The notes under the pieces were generated by a model. That model saw nothing but the letters and a program-made list of their open reading frames with translations. It searched no databases and was not told where the DNA came from. Positions 16,868 to 26,100 of a DNA stretch of 64,000 nt are shown here, piece by piece. The stretch's first letter is position 1. Every line of letters begins with the position of its first letter. The position numbers were made by a program, and so were the translations under genes. The DNA comes from Streptomyces zaomyceticus (GTDB lineage: Bacteria > Actinomycetota > Actinomycetes > Streptomycetales > Streptomycetaceae), in contig NZ_BNBZ01000036.1 of the NCBI RefSeq assembly GCF_014656215.1, forward strand, positions 1 through 64,000, written 5' to 3'.

Positions 16868-17816
16868 AGAGGGCATCTGATCAGCTTTCAAGCTGGTGTA
16901 AGTGGAATGTCCTTTTCAATTCGCCAGGTTGGTGTGGATTCTCCGGTGAGTTCGCGGCTCATTTTGTTAGCCATCGCCCAGTGGATCATCGTTCGGGATC
17001 TTTGAGGCAGGGCCTCGTAGTCGCGTGCGAGGCGGCGGTGCTGCATCAGCCAGCCGAAGGTCCGCTCGATCACCCACCGCTTGGGCAGCGGCTGGAAGCC
17101 CTTCTCTTTCGGCCGCTGCACCACCTCCACATCGATCCCAAGGCCGGCGCCGTGCTGGATGACGCTGGTCTGATAGCCGCCGTCGGCCCACACCTTGGTC
17201 ACACCCGGATGGGCCGCGGCCAGCTCGGACAGTGCTTGCTTGCCGCCGGCGGAGTCATGGACGGAGGCGGCGGTGACCAGGACGGTGAGGACCAGGCCGA
17301 GGGTGTCGGTGATCAGGTGGCGTTTGCGTCCTTTGATCTTCTTTCCGGCGTCGATGCCCTGGCTGGTCTCGGCGACATTGCCCGAGGTCTTCACGCTCTG
17401 CGCGTCCACTACGGCCGCGGACGGTTCCGCCGTTCGGGCGTTCGCCCGGCGGGTCCTGTCCCGCAGCAGATCGTGGACCTGCTCGGTGGTTCCGTCCGCT
17501 TCCCACTTGGCGTAGTAGTCGTAGACGGTCTTGAACGGCGGGAAGTCGTGCGGCAGGTACTCCCACGGGATCCCGGTGCGGTTGACGTAGAGGATCGCGT
17601 TCACGATCTCTCTCAGGTCATGCACCCGCGCTGCCGTTCCGGGCCCTGACCGGGCGGCCCGCCAGGCGACAAAGACGGGCTCAATCAGAGCCCAGCGGGC
17701 ATCGGAGACGTCACTGCGATACGCACGTCGAGGTGTCACGTGCCGGACAACGAGCACTACGACATGCAGTCACAAGAATATCCCAAAACACCAACTACCT
17801 AGATCAGATGCCCTCT
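16868..17816 (-). mobile_element. IS5-family insertion sequence (IS-A)
   Basis: A 949-bp element bounded by perfect 15-bp terminal inverted repeats, AGAGGGCATCTGATC at 16868 and its complement ending at 17816, around one transposase gene. The flanks read TAA on the left and TGA on the right, a TNA-like pair but not an identical duplication. Together with the missing half of the pirin gene this suggests that an adjacent deletion followed insertion. Confidence 0.85.
16888..17739 (-). CDS. IS5-family DDE transposase of IS-A
   Basis: 283 residues from the GTG at 17739 (VTPRRAYRSDVSDARW); an ATG at 17757 is an alternative. The N-terminal part (SDARWALIEPVFVAW, GIPWEYLPHDFPPFKTVYDYYAKW) is the DUF4096-type start of IS5 transposases. 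The DDE core follows: VVDAQSVKTSGN gives the first acidic residue, KVWADGGYQ the second, and WVIERTFGWLMQHRRLARDYE the catalytic glutamate in the classic ERTF..L...RRL motif. The frame is uninterrupted and both ends are intact, so the element may still be active. Confidence 0.9.
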   Translation of the reverse strand: MTPRRAYRSDVSDARWALIEPVFVAWRAARSGPGTAARVHDLREIVNAILYVNRTGIPWEYLPHDFPPFKTVYDYYAKWEADGTTEQVHDLLRDRTRRANARTAEPSAAVVDAQSVKTSGNVAETSQGIDAGKKIKGRKRHLITDTLGLVLTVLVTAASVHDSAGGKQALSELAAAHPGVTKVWADGGYQTSVIQHGAGLGIDVEVVQRPKEKGFQPLPKRWVIERTFGWLMQHRRLARDYEALPQRSRTMIHWAMANKMSRELTGESTPTWRIEKDIPLTPA

Positions 17817-17875
17817 GAGAGCCTGACCCCACATCCTGTCCTCGGTGAACTCCCAGAGGTATTCAGGCTGGTAGT

Positions 17876-18112
17876 TCAGCCGCGGGGTTTCGTGCCGCTG
17901 CGCTCTGCCGCCCTGCGCTCCTGGAGTCGAGCGGCGCGCTCGGGGTTGGAGTTGTACAAGAAGCCGGCAGTGCCCAGCGCGAACATGGGAACCGCAAAGT
18001 AGACGGGGAATGTCCACTCCCCCGTCTTGGCCTTGTGGAGCACAGCGAGCACGACGGTGCCGAGGACCAGGGGGGCGTAGAACCGCAGCGCCAGCGTGAG
18101 TTTCGGGGGCAT
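17876..18112 (-). CDS. Small two-helix membrane protein
   Basis: 78 residues with two hydrophobic segments (FYAPLVLGTVVLAVLH and FPVYFAVPMFALGTAGFLY) joined by KAKTGEWT, and a basic arginine-rich tail (PERAARLQERRAAER). It looks like a real, conserved small actinobacterial membrane protein of unknown role. It lies just beyond IS-A and upstream of the hairpins that end the lectin gene. No strong ribosome site is visible before the ATG. Confidence 0.6.
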   Translation of the reverse strand: MPPKLTLALRFYAPLVLGTVVLAVLHKAKTGEWTFPVYFAVPMFALGTAGFLYNSNPERAARLQERRAAERSGTKPRG

Positions 18113-18251
18113 GGGGCGGCACTCTACGGATCATGCGGCGCCGTGGGAAGCTGAGGGAGGAAGGGATGCTGGCCCACTTCGCAGCAGCGGTCCGCTGTGA
18201 TCCTTTTCGCCTCTTTCTTGGCAGCGTGTGACCGGGTGACGGGCTCAGTGG

Positions 18252-18320
18252 CCCCTCCCGTTGGAGGGGACTGCTGCTGAAGGCAGGGGGTGGCAGCACA
18301 GTCGCGTGCCGCCCCCTGCC
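18252..18320 (-). terminator. Tandem terminator hairpins after the lectin-protein gene
   Basis: Two hairpins lie just past the stop of the minus-strand gene. One pairs GGCAGGGGG...CAC with GTGCCGCCCCCTGCC (18282-18320, one bulge). The other is CCCCTCC-N4-GGAGGGG (18252-18269). There is no long T tract, as is usual in high-GC actinobacteria. Confidence 0.65.
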
Positions 18321-18325
18321 TCCTG

Positions 18326-21300
18326 TCAGGCCATCTGGTTGATTCCTGGCAGCTCGGCTGTGGCTGCGGCGTTCGCCGGGGGCAGTGCGGTCGGGTAGAC
18401 GCGTATGTCGCCTACTGCACCGTTGGCGTATTCGCCGTAGACGCCGTTGTAGACTTTGCGGCCGATCTGCACTGCACTGTCTGCGTTCCACTCGGCGCCC
18501 GCGTATGCGTGTGTCCCTGCGAGGTGACCGTCGACGTACACCGACATCTGGTTCGTCGTGGCGTCGTATACGCCCACCAGGTGGGTCCAGCGACCACCCA
18601 CGACCGGTGTCCCGAGCGCGTAGGCGGCGGAGAAGGACGCCGTTGCGGTGCCGTCGGTGTGGCGTCCGAAAGCCCATGCCTTGGCGCCAGAGGAGTAGTA
18701 GAGCTGGAATCCGCTCACGGCCCCTGCTGAGCCTGACTGGGATACGAAGGTGGAGTTGCTGGTCAGTGATCCGAGTTTGACCCAGGCTGAGATGGTGAAG
18801 CTGCCTGAAGTGTTCACCGCGGGGCCGGTGGTGGCCGCATAGCCGGTGGTACCGGTGAGCTGGAGCGCCTTTCCGCGTGTGGCGTCATTTGTCCATGTGT
18901 ATGCGCCTGCAAGAGTGGCAGGCAGGTTGCCGGGGTCATCGGCTGCAGTGGTACCGGCGCCTTCCTGGAGGCGCCATCCGTGGGTGGCGGTGTTAGCCAC
19001 CGCGCCGAGTGAGGTGGGTGCGGTGAATGCGGCGACCGTGCCTTGAGGTACAGCGCCGGTGTATTCCACAAGCTGGCCGGAGGTGTCGACGGCGTAGAGC
19101 TCAGGGTGGCCGTCGGGGCCGCCGGCTGTGCTGTTGAGGTCGCCCGGGGACATGACCGCGGGGTATTTGGCCTGTGGAAGGACGGGGGCGAGGGGGGTTG
19201 CCGGGTGGGCTTGCCATCCGGTTACAGCTGCGGTGGTCCAGTTCTGGGTCGCTGATCCGTTGCAGGTGTAGATCTGGATTTGTGTTCCTGCGGTGGTGCT
19301 GCCGGCCGGGTCGTCCAGACATTTGCCGGAGTTCGGGTTGACCAGGCTGCCGGAGGCGCCGACGGTCCACTGCTGGGAGCCGAGCCCGTGGCAGGTCCAG
19401 ATCTGAACCTTGGTGCCGTTTGCCGAGCCGCCGTCGTAGACGTCGAGGCATCCGCCGCCCCGTGCGTGGATCGTGCCGTCTGACATCAGTGTCCACTGCT
19501 GCGAGCCGAGGCCGTGGCAGCCGAATATCTGGACCTTGGTTCCGTTTGTCGAGCCGCCGCCGTAGGCGTCAAGGCAGAGTTTACCTCCCCCCGGCACGGT
19601 GATGACAGAGGTGAAGGTGGTGCGTACCGGTGCGTGGAGGAGGGTGGGGATGAGGGTGTTGGGGTCGATGGCGATCGGGAAGGTGTGCATGGTGCCGCTG
19701 GTGTCATCGCGGGCCCACAGGACGGGGGATCCGCCGGTAATGGCGCCCTTGCCGTCGGTGCCTGTGGTGAGGACGCCGCCGACCGTACCTGGTCCGAGCA
19801 GCGTGTAGCCGGACCAGTCGCCGTCACCGAGTAGCAGGGGGTTTTTGAAGTGTCCCCCGCCGTCGGTTTGGTAGATCCACAGCTGCTTGTCCTCGACAGT
19901 GATCACTGCCGGGAAGTTGGTGGTGTTGCCGTACAGATTGCCCGGGGTGACGAGTTGCTCGATGTTCCAGGTGCTGGCGTTGTAGCCGGCGGTTCGGCAG
20001 CGTGTGCTGTCCTCGACCCACTCGGCACTTTCGCAGGGTTCCTTGGATATGACGCTGGATCGCTTACCCATGAAGCCGCCGTAAGTGGAGTACGGCGTGC
20101 TGGGCCAGCCGCTGTCGGCAGCCGGGTCGAGGTCGTTTCTGACGGTGTAGAGCTGGTGGGTTTGCTTGTTGAAGGCGAACAGATCGTCGACGTCGGCGCC
20201 GTGGAGGTTGCCGCGGTGGGCGATGAGGTAGTTGTTCCACCCTGTGCCGTCTGGGGACTTGGCGGGGGTGGAGACAGTTGCGGGCCCGCCGGCCGGGGTG
20301 GTGGGGTCGGTGAGCGGTTCGGTCTTGGCGGGGGTGACTGCTTGAGCGGAATCGGTGTTGCCGGGCAGCAGTACGAGGTCGCCGGTGCGGGTGGTGGCGA
20401 GGAGGTCGGGTATGCCATCGCCGCCTACGTCGCCGGGTGCGATCTTGGTGTCGGGGTTCCAGGGGACGGTGTAGGTGTAGCTGGTGGGGGCTTGGGAGAG
20501 GTTGCCCGCGTTGTCGACGGCGGCTACGTAGAGGGTGTGCACTCCCCAGGCGGTGAGGGGGATGGTGATCTTGGCTGTTGAGGTTCCCGATCCGTCGGTG
20601 CTGCTGACTGGCACGTCTGTGCCTGTCTGGGGGGTCGGCTGGCTGTCGAGCCGCCAGGTGAAGTGGTCGATGCCGCTGCTGAGGCAGGGTCCGGGGGTGC
20701 AGGTCGCGGCAGGTGCCTGATCTGCTGCGGAGACACTGAACTGGGTGGTGCGGCCGGGCCCGGCGTAGACGAGTGGGTTTCCGGGTCCGTTGCCGACGGG
20801 TGGGAATGAGGCGTTGGCGGCAACATCCGGGGTTCGTGGGGGGCTGAAGTCCGTGCGGAACCAGCAATGGGAGGAGACGGGTGAGGTGAGGTGAGCTGCC
20901 GAGTTGGTCTTGGCGTAGACGTCCCAGCCGTACTCGTGGCCGTCCTTAAGGGTGACGCCTATGGGGACGTCTGCGTCGGTGCCGGAAGCGAGGTAGGGGC
21001 TGGTGGGTGATGAGACGACGGCGAAGTTTCCGTTGGTGAGGACGGTGCGGTCCCACACCGCGTAGTTGGCGTTGGCCAGTTCACCGACGAGGTTCGTCGT
21101 CATCGTGGCGTGCAGTTGGAGGTTGCTTCCTGCTGCCGAATAAGTCGTGGCGCCGATCCAGCCAACCGTGCTGGTGACGCAGGGGCCGGAAGCACCTGCA
21201 GCGGAGGGGGTCGTGTACAGGTTGCTCGGCTTGTTTGGCGGGATGTCGAAGGTCGTGATCAGCGTGATCACTGTGGACAGCCGCAGGTAGTTGTCGTTGC

Positions 21301-22804
21301 TGCTGGAGAGGGACTCGTCGCCGAAGAGGCCGACAGTCCACCAGTCCGTGCCAGAGTCGGCGATTTTCTGTGCCTGAGTGGTCACTGTGAAGCTGGCGGT
21401 GTGGTTGCTGCAGCTGCTGCCGGAGTTGGCGGCGCTGGGGATGGTGGTGCTGACGGCGGCGTAGGTGCCGTCGAGGGTGGCGGGCTTGCTGTTCCAGTCG
21501 GTGGATGCGCTGATGGCGCCGGTCGTGTGCAGCGTGATGGGCTGGTTCTTGGTGCAGTCCCAGCTGGCGGCATAGGTCGAGGGTATGGAGATGATCGCCT
21601 TAGAGACGACCATCTCAGGGGCGAGGCCGCTGGTGTTGATGGCGTAGTAGGAGCGTTCCAGTCCTGTGCCGCAGGCACCGCCCCAGCGCTGGTAGCCGAC
21701 GCCTTCCCCGTTGGACTGCGGTTTGTCGTACTGGGGGCTGTCGGCGCATTGGGAGCTGGAATACACCTCGGTGTAGTGGCCGGATTTGCTGGAGACCGGG
21801 TTTGTGTAGGGGTCGATGTAGATCGGGTAGACGGTGTCCGGGTCGGCGAGGACGGCCGGGTCGGGGCGCAGGGTGACGGTGGACGGCGTGGCCGTCATGG
21901 GTACCGGGTCGACCAGGGCTCCCGTGCCTGGGCCGTCTACCGAGGAGGCACCAGGGGGATCCGCGGAGGGAGTATCGGAGTCGGTCGCGAGTCTCTGGTC
22001 GGGGGACGCTTCGGTCTGCCGCATCAGTGCTGCGGCCATGGTAGGGACGGCCAGTGCCTGAGCGGGCTGAGCGGAGTCCCACAGGATCGGACGAGGCGAG
22101 ATGTAGTTCAGGGTCCCGCCGGCGGTCTTGGCCTCCATGCCCCCTGAGTCGGTCGGTCCAACCGCGAGGCCCTGGGTGGTGACGCCGAGGCTCAGTTCCT
22201 TGATCCGCGGGTCGGAGGCTGCGGCCGCGTCGTGGACGATCAGTACGTCGCTGAAGCCTCCTTGGTCGGTGACGGAGACGGAGAGGTCGACGCCGGGCAG
22301 GACGGAGCGGTAGAGCGCGGTGTCTCCGGACACGGTCGGAGTCGGCAGGGGGAACGGCATGGTCAGGGCGAGTGTGGTGCCGTCGTCGTGGTGGAGACGG
22401 ACTACCGGCCCGGTGCCTCCGCCGGACAGGGACACGCCGTGCGGGGTGGCCGTGGGCGACCAGCTGCCGTCTGCGTTGGAGTGCAGGGTGGCGTCGACCG
22501 GTACCCAGTTGCCGTCCTTGCGGACGCGGACGGGCATGAGGGTGGTGGTGCTGGTGAAGGAGCCGTCGGCGTTGGCAACGATCTGGGTTGTCTCTGTGGT
22601 GAGCGCGTCGATGGGTACTTCTTGGCCCTTGGTGATGGCCTCTTGTTGGGCGCTGAGCATGCTGTTCGCGGCCGCGGGTAGGGGTTCCTGGGCCCATGCG
22701 GGTACAGGTGCGGCAAGTGCGGCAATGATCGCGGATGACAACAGTTTGTGAAGCGGTCTCCGGCGGATCCGCCTGTTCGCATGACGGACAGGTTGGTAAT
22801 GCAT
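18326..22804 (-). CDS. Secreted multidomain FG-GAP/ricin-B/LamG protein (RHS partner, copy 1)
   Basis: 1492 residues. The export signal is basic residues, then LLSSAIIAALAAPVPAWAQ. The N-terminal region (about 50-330) is shared with the copy at 56.8-61.1 kb. A carbohydrate-binding-like jelly-roll region follows (YYAINTSGLAPEMVVSKAIIS...), then an FG-GAP/VCBS-type repeat (DVGGDGIPDLLATTRTGDLVLLPG, about 790-815), a ricin-type beta-trefoil lectin (about 1070-1195; repeated CLDAYGG..., QIF.CHGLGSQQW, QIYTCNGSATQNW) and a C-terminal LamG/concanavalin-like domain (about 1285-1485; FTISAWVKLGS, MSVYVDGHLAGTH). It is divergent from the RHS gene with a 300-bp shared intergenic region. I infer that it binds cell-wall or host glycans and aids surface display or delivery of the RHS toxin. 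Confidence 0.8.
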   Translation of the reverse strand: MHYQPVRHANRRIRRRPLHKLLSSAIIAALAAPVPAWAQEPLPAAANSMLSAQQEAITKGQEVPIDALTTETTQIVANADGSFTSTTTLMPVRVRKDGNWVPVDATLHSNADGSWSPTATPHGVSLSGGGTGPVVRLHHDDGTTLALTMPFPLPTPTVSGDTALYRSVLPGVDLSVSVTDQGGFSDVLIVHDAAAASDPRIKELSLGVTTQGLAVGPTDSGGMEAKTAGGTLNYISPRPILWDSAQPAQALAVPTMAAALMRQTEASPDQRLATDSDTPSADPPGASSVDGPGTGALVDPVPMTATPSTVTLRPDPAVLADPDTVYPIYIDPYTNPVSSKSGHYTEVYSSSQCADSPQYDKPQSNGEGVGYQRWGGACGTGLERSYYAINTSGLAPEMVVSKAIISIPSTYAASWDCTKNQPITLHTTGAISASTDWNSKPATLDGTYAAVSTTIPSAANSGSSCSNHTASFTVTTQAQKIADSGTDWWTVGLFGDESLSSSNDNYLRLSTVITLITTFDIPPNKPSNLYTTPSAAGASGPCVTSTVGWIGATTYSAAGSNLQLHATMTTNLVGELANANYAVWDRTVLTNGNFAVVSSPTSPYLASGTDADVPIGVTLKDGHEYGWDVYAKTNSAAHLTSPVSSHCWFRTDFSPPRTPDVAANASFPPVGNGPGNPLVYAGPGRTTQFSVSAADQAPAATCTPGPCLSSGIDHFTWRLDSQPTPQTGTDVPVSSTDGSGTSTAKITIPLTAWGVHTLYVAAVDNAGNLSQAPTSYTYTVPWNPDTKIAPGDVGGDGIPDLLATTRTGDLVLLPGNTDSAQAVTPAKTEPLTDPTTPAGGPATVSTPAKSPDGTGWNNYLIAHRGNLHGADVDDLFAFNKQTHQLYTVRNDLDPAADSGWPSTPYSTYGGFMGKRSSVISKEPCESAEWVEDSTRCRTAGYNASTWNIEQLVTPGNLYGNTTNFPAVITVEDKQLWIYQTDGGGHFKNPLLLGDGDWSGYTLLGPGTVGGVLTTGTDGKGAITGGSPVLWARDDTSGTMHTFPIAIDPNTLIPTLLHAPVRTTFTSVITVPGGGKLCLDAYGGGSTNGTKVQIFGCHGLGSQQWTLMSDGTIHARGGGCLDVYDGGSANGTKVQIWTCHGLGSQQWTVGASGSLVNPNSGKCLDDPAGSTTAGTQIQIYTCNGSATQNWTTAAVTGWQAHPATPLAPVLPQAKYPAVMSPGDLNSTAGGPDGHPELYAVDTSGQLVEYTGAVPQGTVAAFTAPTSLGAVANTATHGWRLQEGAGTTAADDPGNLPATLAGAYTWTNDATRGKALQLTGTTGYAATTGPAVNTSGSFTISAWVKLGSLTSNSTFVSQSGSAGAVSGFQLYYSSGAKAWAFGRHTDGTATASFSAAYALGTPVVGGRWTHLVGVYDATTNQMSVYVDGHLAGTHAYAGAEWNADSAVQIGRKVYNGVYGEYANGAVGDIRVYPTALPPANAAATAELPGINQMA

Positions 22805-23104
22805 GGGTCAAGTTCCTCGCAAGAATGAGTGATCGGAAGAATGGATTCCCCCATGGGCGGCCGATGCGAGATGCAGGACCGCGTCATGAAGGGATGACGT
22901 TTTGGGCGTGTGACGCGCTGTTCGTCCCCTACAAAGCGGGGCACAGCGCGTCGTTGCGTGCACCTCACCAAGGTCGAACTGGTGGGCGAGTCACGGTATT
23001 GATTAGATCCTGTGAACATCAATAGCCTCCCGACGATCATGCACAGCGCGTGGTCGTGAGATGCGGCGTCCTGATCAGGCTGCCGGGCGGGTGGGGGGCA
23101 TCAG
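22805..23104. promoter_or_regulatory. Divergent promoter region for lectin protein and RHS toxin
   Basis: A 300-bp gene-free stretch between two divergent start codons must carry both promoters. It is locally AT-richer near 22990-23045. I could not assign clear -35/-10 boxes. Confidence 0.4.
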
Positions 23105-26100
23105 GTGGCTGGACGGCGTCGCGACCGTGCGCGCAGGAGATCATGGCTGTGGGGCGGCAACCCGCTTCTGTCTTTGTCGCTTCTCGGCGCGTTGGTACTC
23201 ATCGCACCCCTGGCGGTCGATCAGGGGCGCGGCCTCGCTCTACCCGGAATCGAGCGCGCTGATGACTGGGAGAGCCGCGGAGGCCAGGCGGGACATCACA
23301 CGTTCAAGGGCGAGCTGTGGAATCCCAAACAGGTGCCCGCGGCCGTCGGCGTAGGTGGCCATGAGTTGTCGAGCGGCCCGGTACGGGGGCATTCCGGCCA
23401 GCAGCGCCCCCTGAAGAATTACCGGCCGGTTAAGCCTTCTTGGCCGAAGGCAGGGTCTGCCACCGTGCGGCTCGGCAGCAGCGTCCGCTCCGGTGAGGCG
23501 GTCCGCCGGCCCGGGACGGGCTTCGTCAGGGCAGGCTCGCTGCCCGTCTGGCTGGCGCCGGCTGCCTCCACGAAGAGATCCTCGAGCGGTGCTGCCGGAG
23601 GGATTGAGTCTGCTGGCGAGGTGACCGTGGAAGTGGCCTCGCAGGAAAGGGCGAGGGCGGCCGGCGCGAACGGCATGCTGATCGCGTTGGCGCCTTCTGG
23701 ACCGTCGGCAGCCGGCGGCGAGGTCCAGGTCGTCATCGACTACGGCACACTCGCCAAGGCTTACGGCGGCGGTTTCGGTTCACGTCTCCAGCTTGTCCAG
23801 ATGCCGGCTTGTGCGCTGAGCACCCCACAGTTGACTCAGTGCCGTACGCGCAGCCCGCTCGTATTCACCAACCGCGCCACCGCAGATCAGCTGACCGCCA
23901 CCGTCCGCATGGGCTCGACTGGTGTCGGAGGTGGCGACGGGGCGTCGCCGGCGGCCGGGGCCACGCTTGCCTCGGAGGGCACGGCGCTTGCGGTGACGTC
24001 CGGCAGTGGCGGTTCGCAAGGCGACTACGCGGCCACGTCCCTGAACCCTTCGGGCAGCTGGCAGGCCAGTGGAACCGGGGCCTTCACCTATTCGTACCCC
24101 GTTTCTGTGCCTGCCGGTGTGGGAGGCAACGCTCCGTCCGTGGCACTTGGCTACGACTCGCAGGCCGTGGACGGCGAGACCTCGGCGCGCAACTCCCAGT
24201 CCTCATGGATCGGCGACGGCTGGAACTACGATCCTGGCTTCGTCGAGCGCACCTACCGTCCCTGCGGCAGCTTCCGCGACGCGAACGGCGACAAGATCCT
24301 CAAGGGTTCCGGCGACGACTGCTGGAGCGGTGCGAACGCCCAGATCTCCTTCGGCCCGCACTCCGGTGTGCTCGTGCCGGATGCCAAGGATCCGGCTGTG
24401 CCCGGACTCGTACGGCAGTGGCGGCTCCGCGGTGACGACGGCACGATCGTCCAGGAGTTGTCCGGAGCCGCCAATGGTCTTGAAGACGGGGTCTACTTCC
24501 GCGTTCTGACCAACGACGGCTCCGCCGCATATTTCGGTGCCAACCACGCACCGGCCGGGGTCGGCACCGCTGCTCTCCCCCAGGCGGGTACCCCGACCGA
24601 TGGCGCTACCCACGCGGCGTGGGGCCTGCCGGTCTTCCACCCCCAGTCCGGGGATCCTTGCTTCGACAGCACGAAGGGCAAGGCGTCTCGCTGTGCCAAG
24701 CCCGAAGGGTGGCGCTGGAATCTCGACTTCGTCGTCTCGCCCAACGGCCTGATCCAGCGCTACGACTACTCCACGGAGTCCAACTACTACAGCCTCGGAG
24801 GCGGCCAGGCAGCTGAGGGCGAGTTCGGCACCCTGACCTCCTATGTCCGGGGCGGCACGCTCACCTCGATCTCCTACGGGTACACGCTCGCCGACGAACT
24901 GGCCGATCGCACTCCCTCCGCGCAGGTCGTCTTCCACTCGAAGCAGCGTTGTCAGCCCACGGCCACGTTCACCGACTGCTCCGCCGGCAACCTCACGGAC
25001 GAAAACTCTCCGCACTGGCCGGACACCCCGTGGGATCTGCACTGCGACGCCACGGACACCACCACCATCCCGGAAGGGGCGACGACAGTCCCCAAGGACG
25101 TCTGCGTCATCGCCGGTCCGACCTTCTGGTCCACCACCCGCCTGGACAGCATCACCACACTCGTCCACGTCAAAGACAACGCGACCGACAAACTGATACC
25201 GGTCGACTCCTATCAGCTCGGCCATGTCTTCTCCGACGCCGGCGGCACCGCCGACCCGGTCACGGGTACCTCCGTGGACCCGGAGCACTCTGGCTTCCTC
25301 CAGGCTGTCATGTGGCTCCAGACCATTCAGCACACGGCCAAGGACACCTACGACAACGGCAACAGCGACATCACCTTGAACAAGGTGGCGTTCACCGGCA
25401 CGGAGATCGACAACCGCGTCAACGACGTGATGCCCTCCGCGCCACCGCTGTACCACCCCCGGATTTCCTCCATCCAGACCGAGACCGGCCAGTCGATCGC
25501 GGTCGACTACAACCTCGACCCGTGTGCGGGCCGAACACTGTCCTTCTCCACGGCCGACTCCAATACCAACTCCTGCTATCCGGTGTACTGGAACGTGCCC
25601 GGAGCCTCGAAGCCCCTCGAGGACTGGTTCAACAAGATCACCGTTCACACGGTGACGACGTCGGACCTGACCATCGCCGCGTCCCACAAGCCCGACGGGA
25701 CAGCCGCACCCGCAGGCTCGTCCTCCCGCGTTTCCACCTACAACTACGCCGGAGCTGCCTGGCACCGCGACGACTCGCCCACCACCGACGACGAACACCG
25801 CACCTGGGGCCAGTTCCGAGGATTCCGCACGGTGACCGTGCAGACCGGCCGCGCTCCCGAACCGGTCACGCAGGCCGTCTCCACCTACCTGCAGGGCATG
25901 GACGGCGACTACAAGGCCGACGGCACACGGCGCGCGATCACGGTCCAGGCCAAGGTCGGCGGAACGGTGGTACAGAGCGTCACCGACTCCGACCACCTGG
26001 CCGGCACGGAATTGCAGAAGGACGTGTACACCGCTGCCGGCGGCAGCATCGCGACCACCAGTGTCAACTCTCCCTTCAGCTTCACCAGCACCGCATCCGC

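Noticed and set aside
19215..19600. Repetitive DNA that could be taken for a CRISPR-like array
   Set aside because: The periodicity comes from the repeated QQW/CLD subdomains of a ricin-type beta-trefoil, not from identical repeats with spacers.
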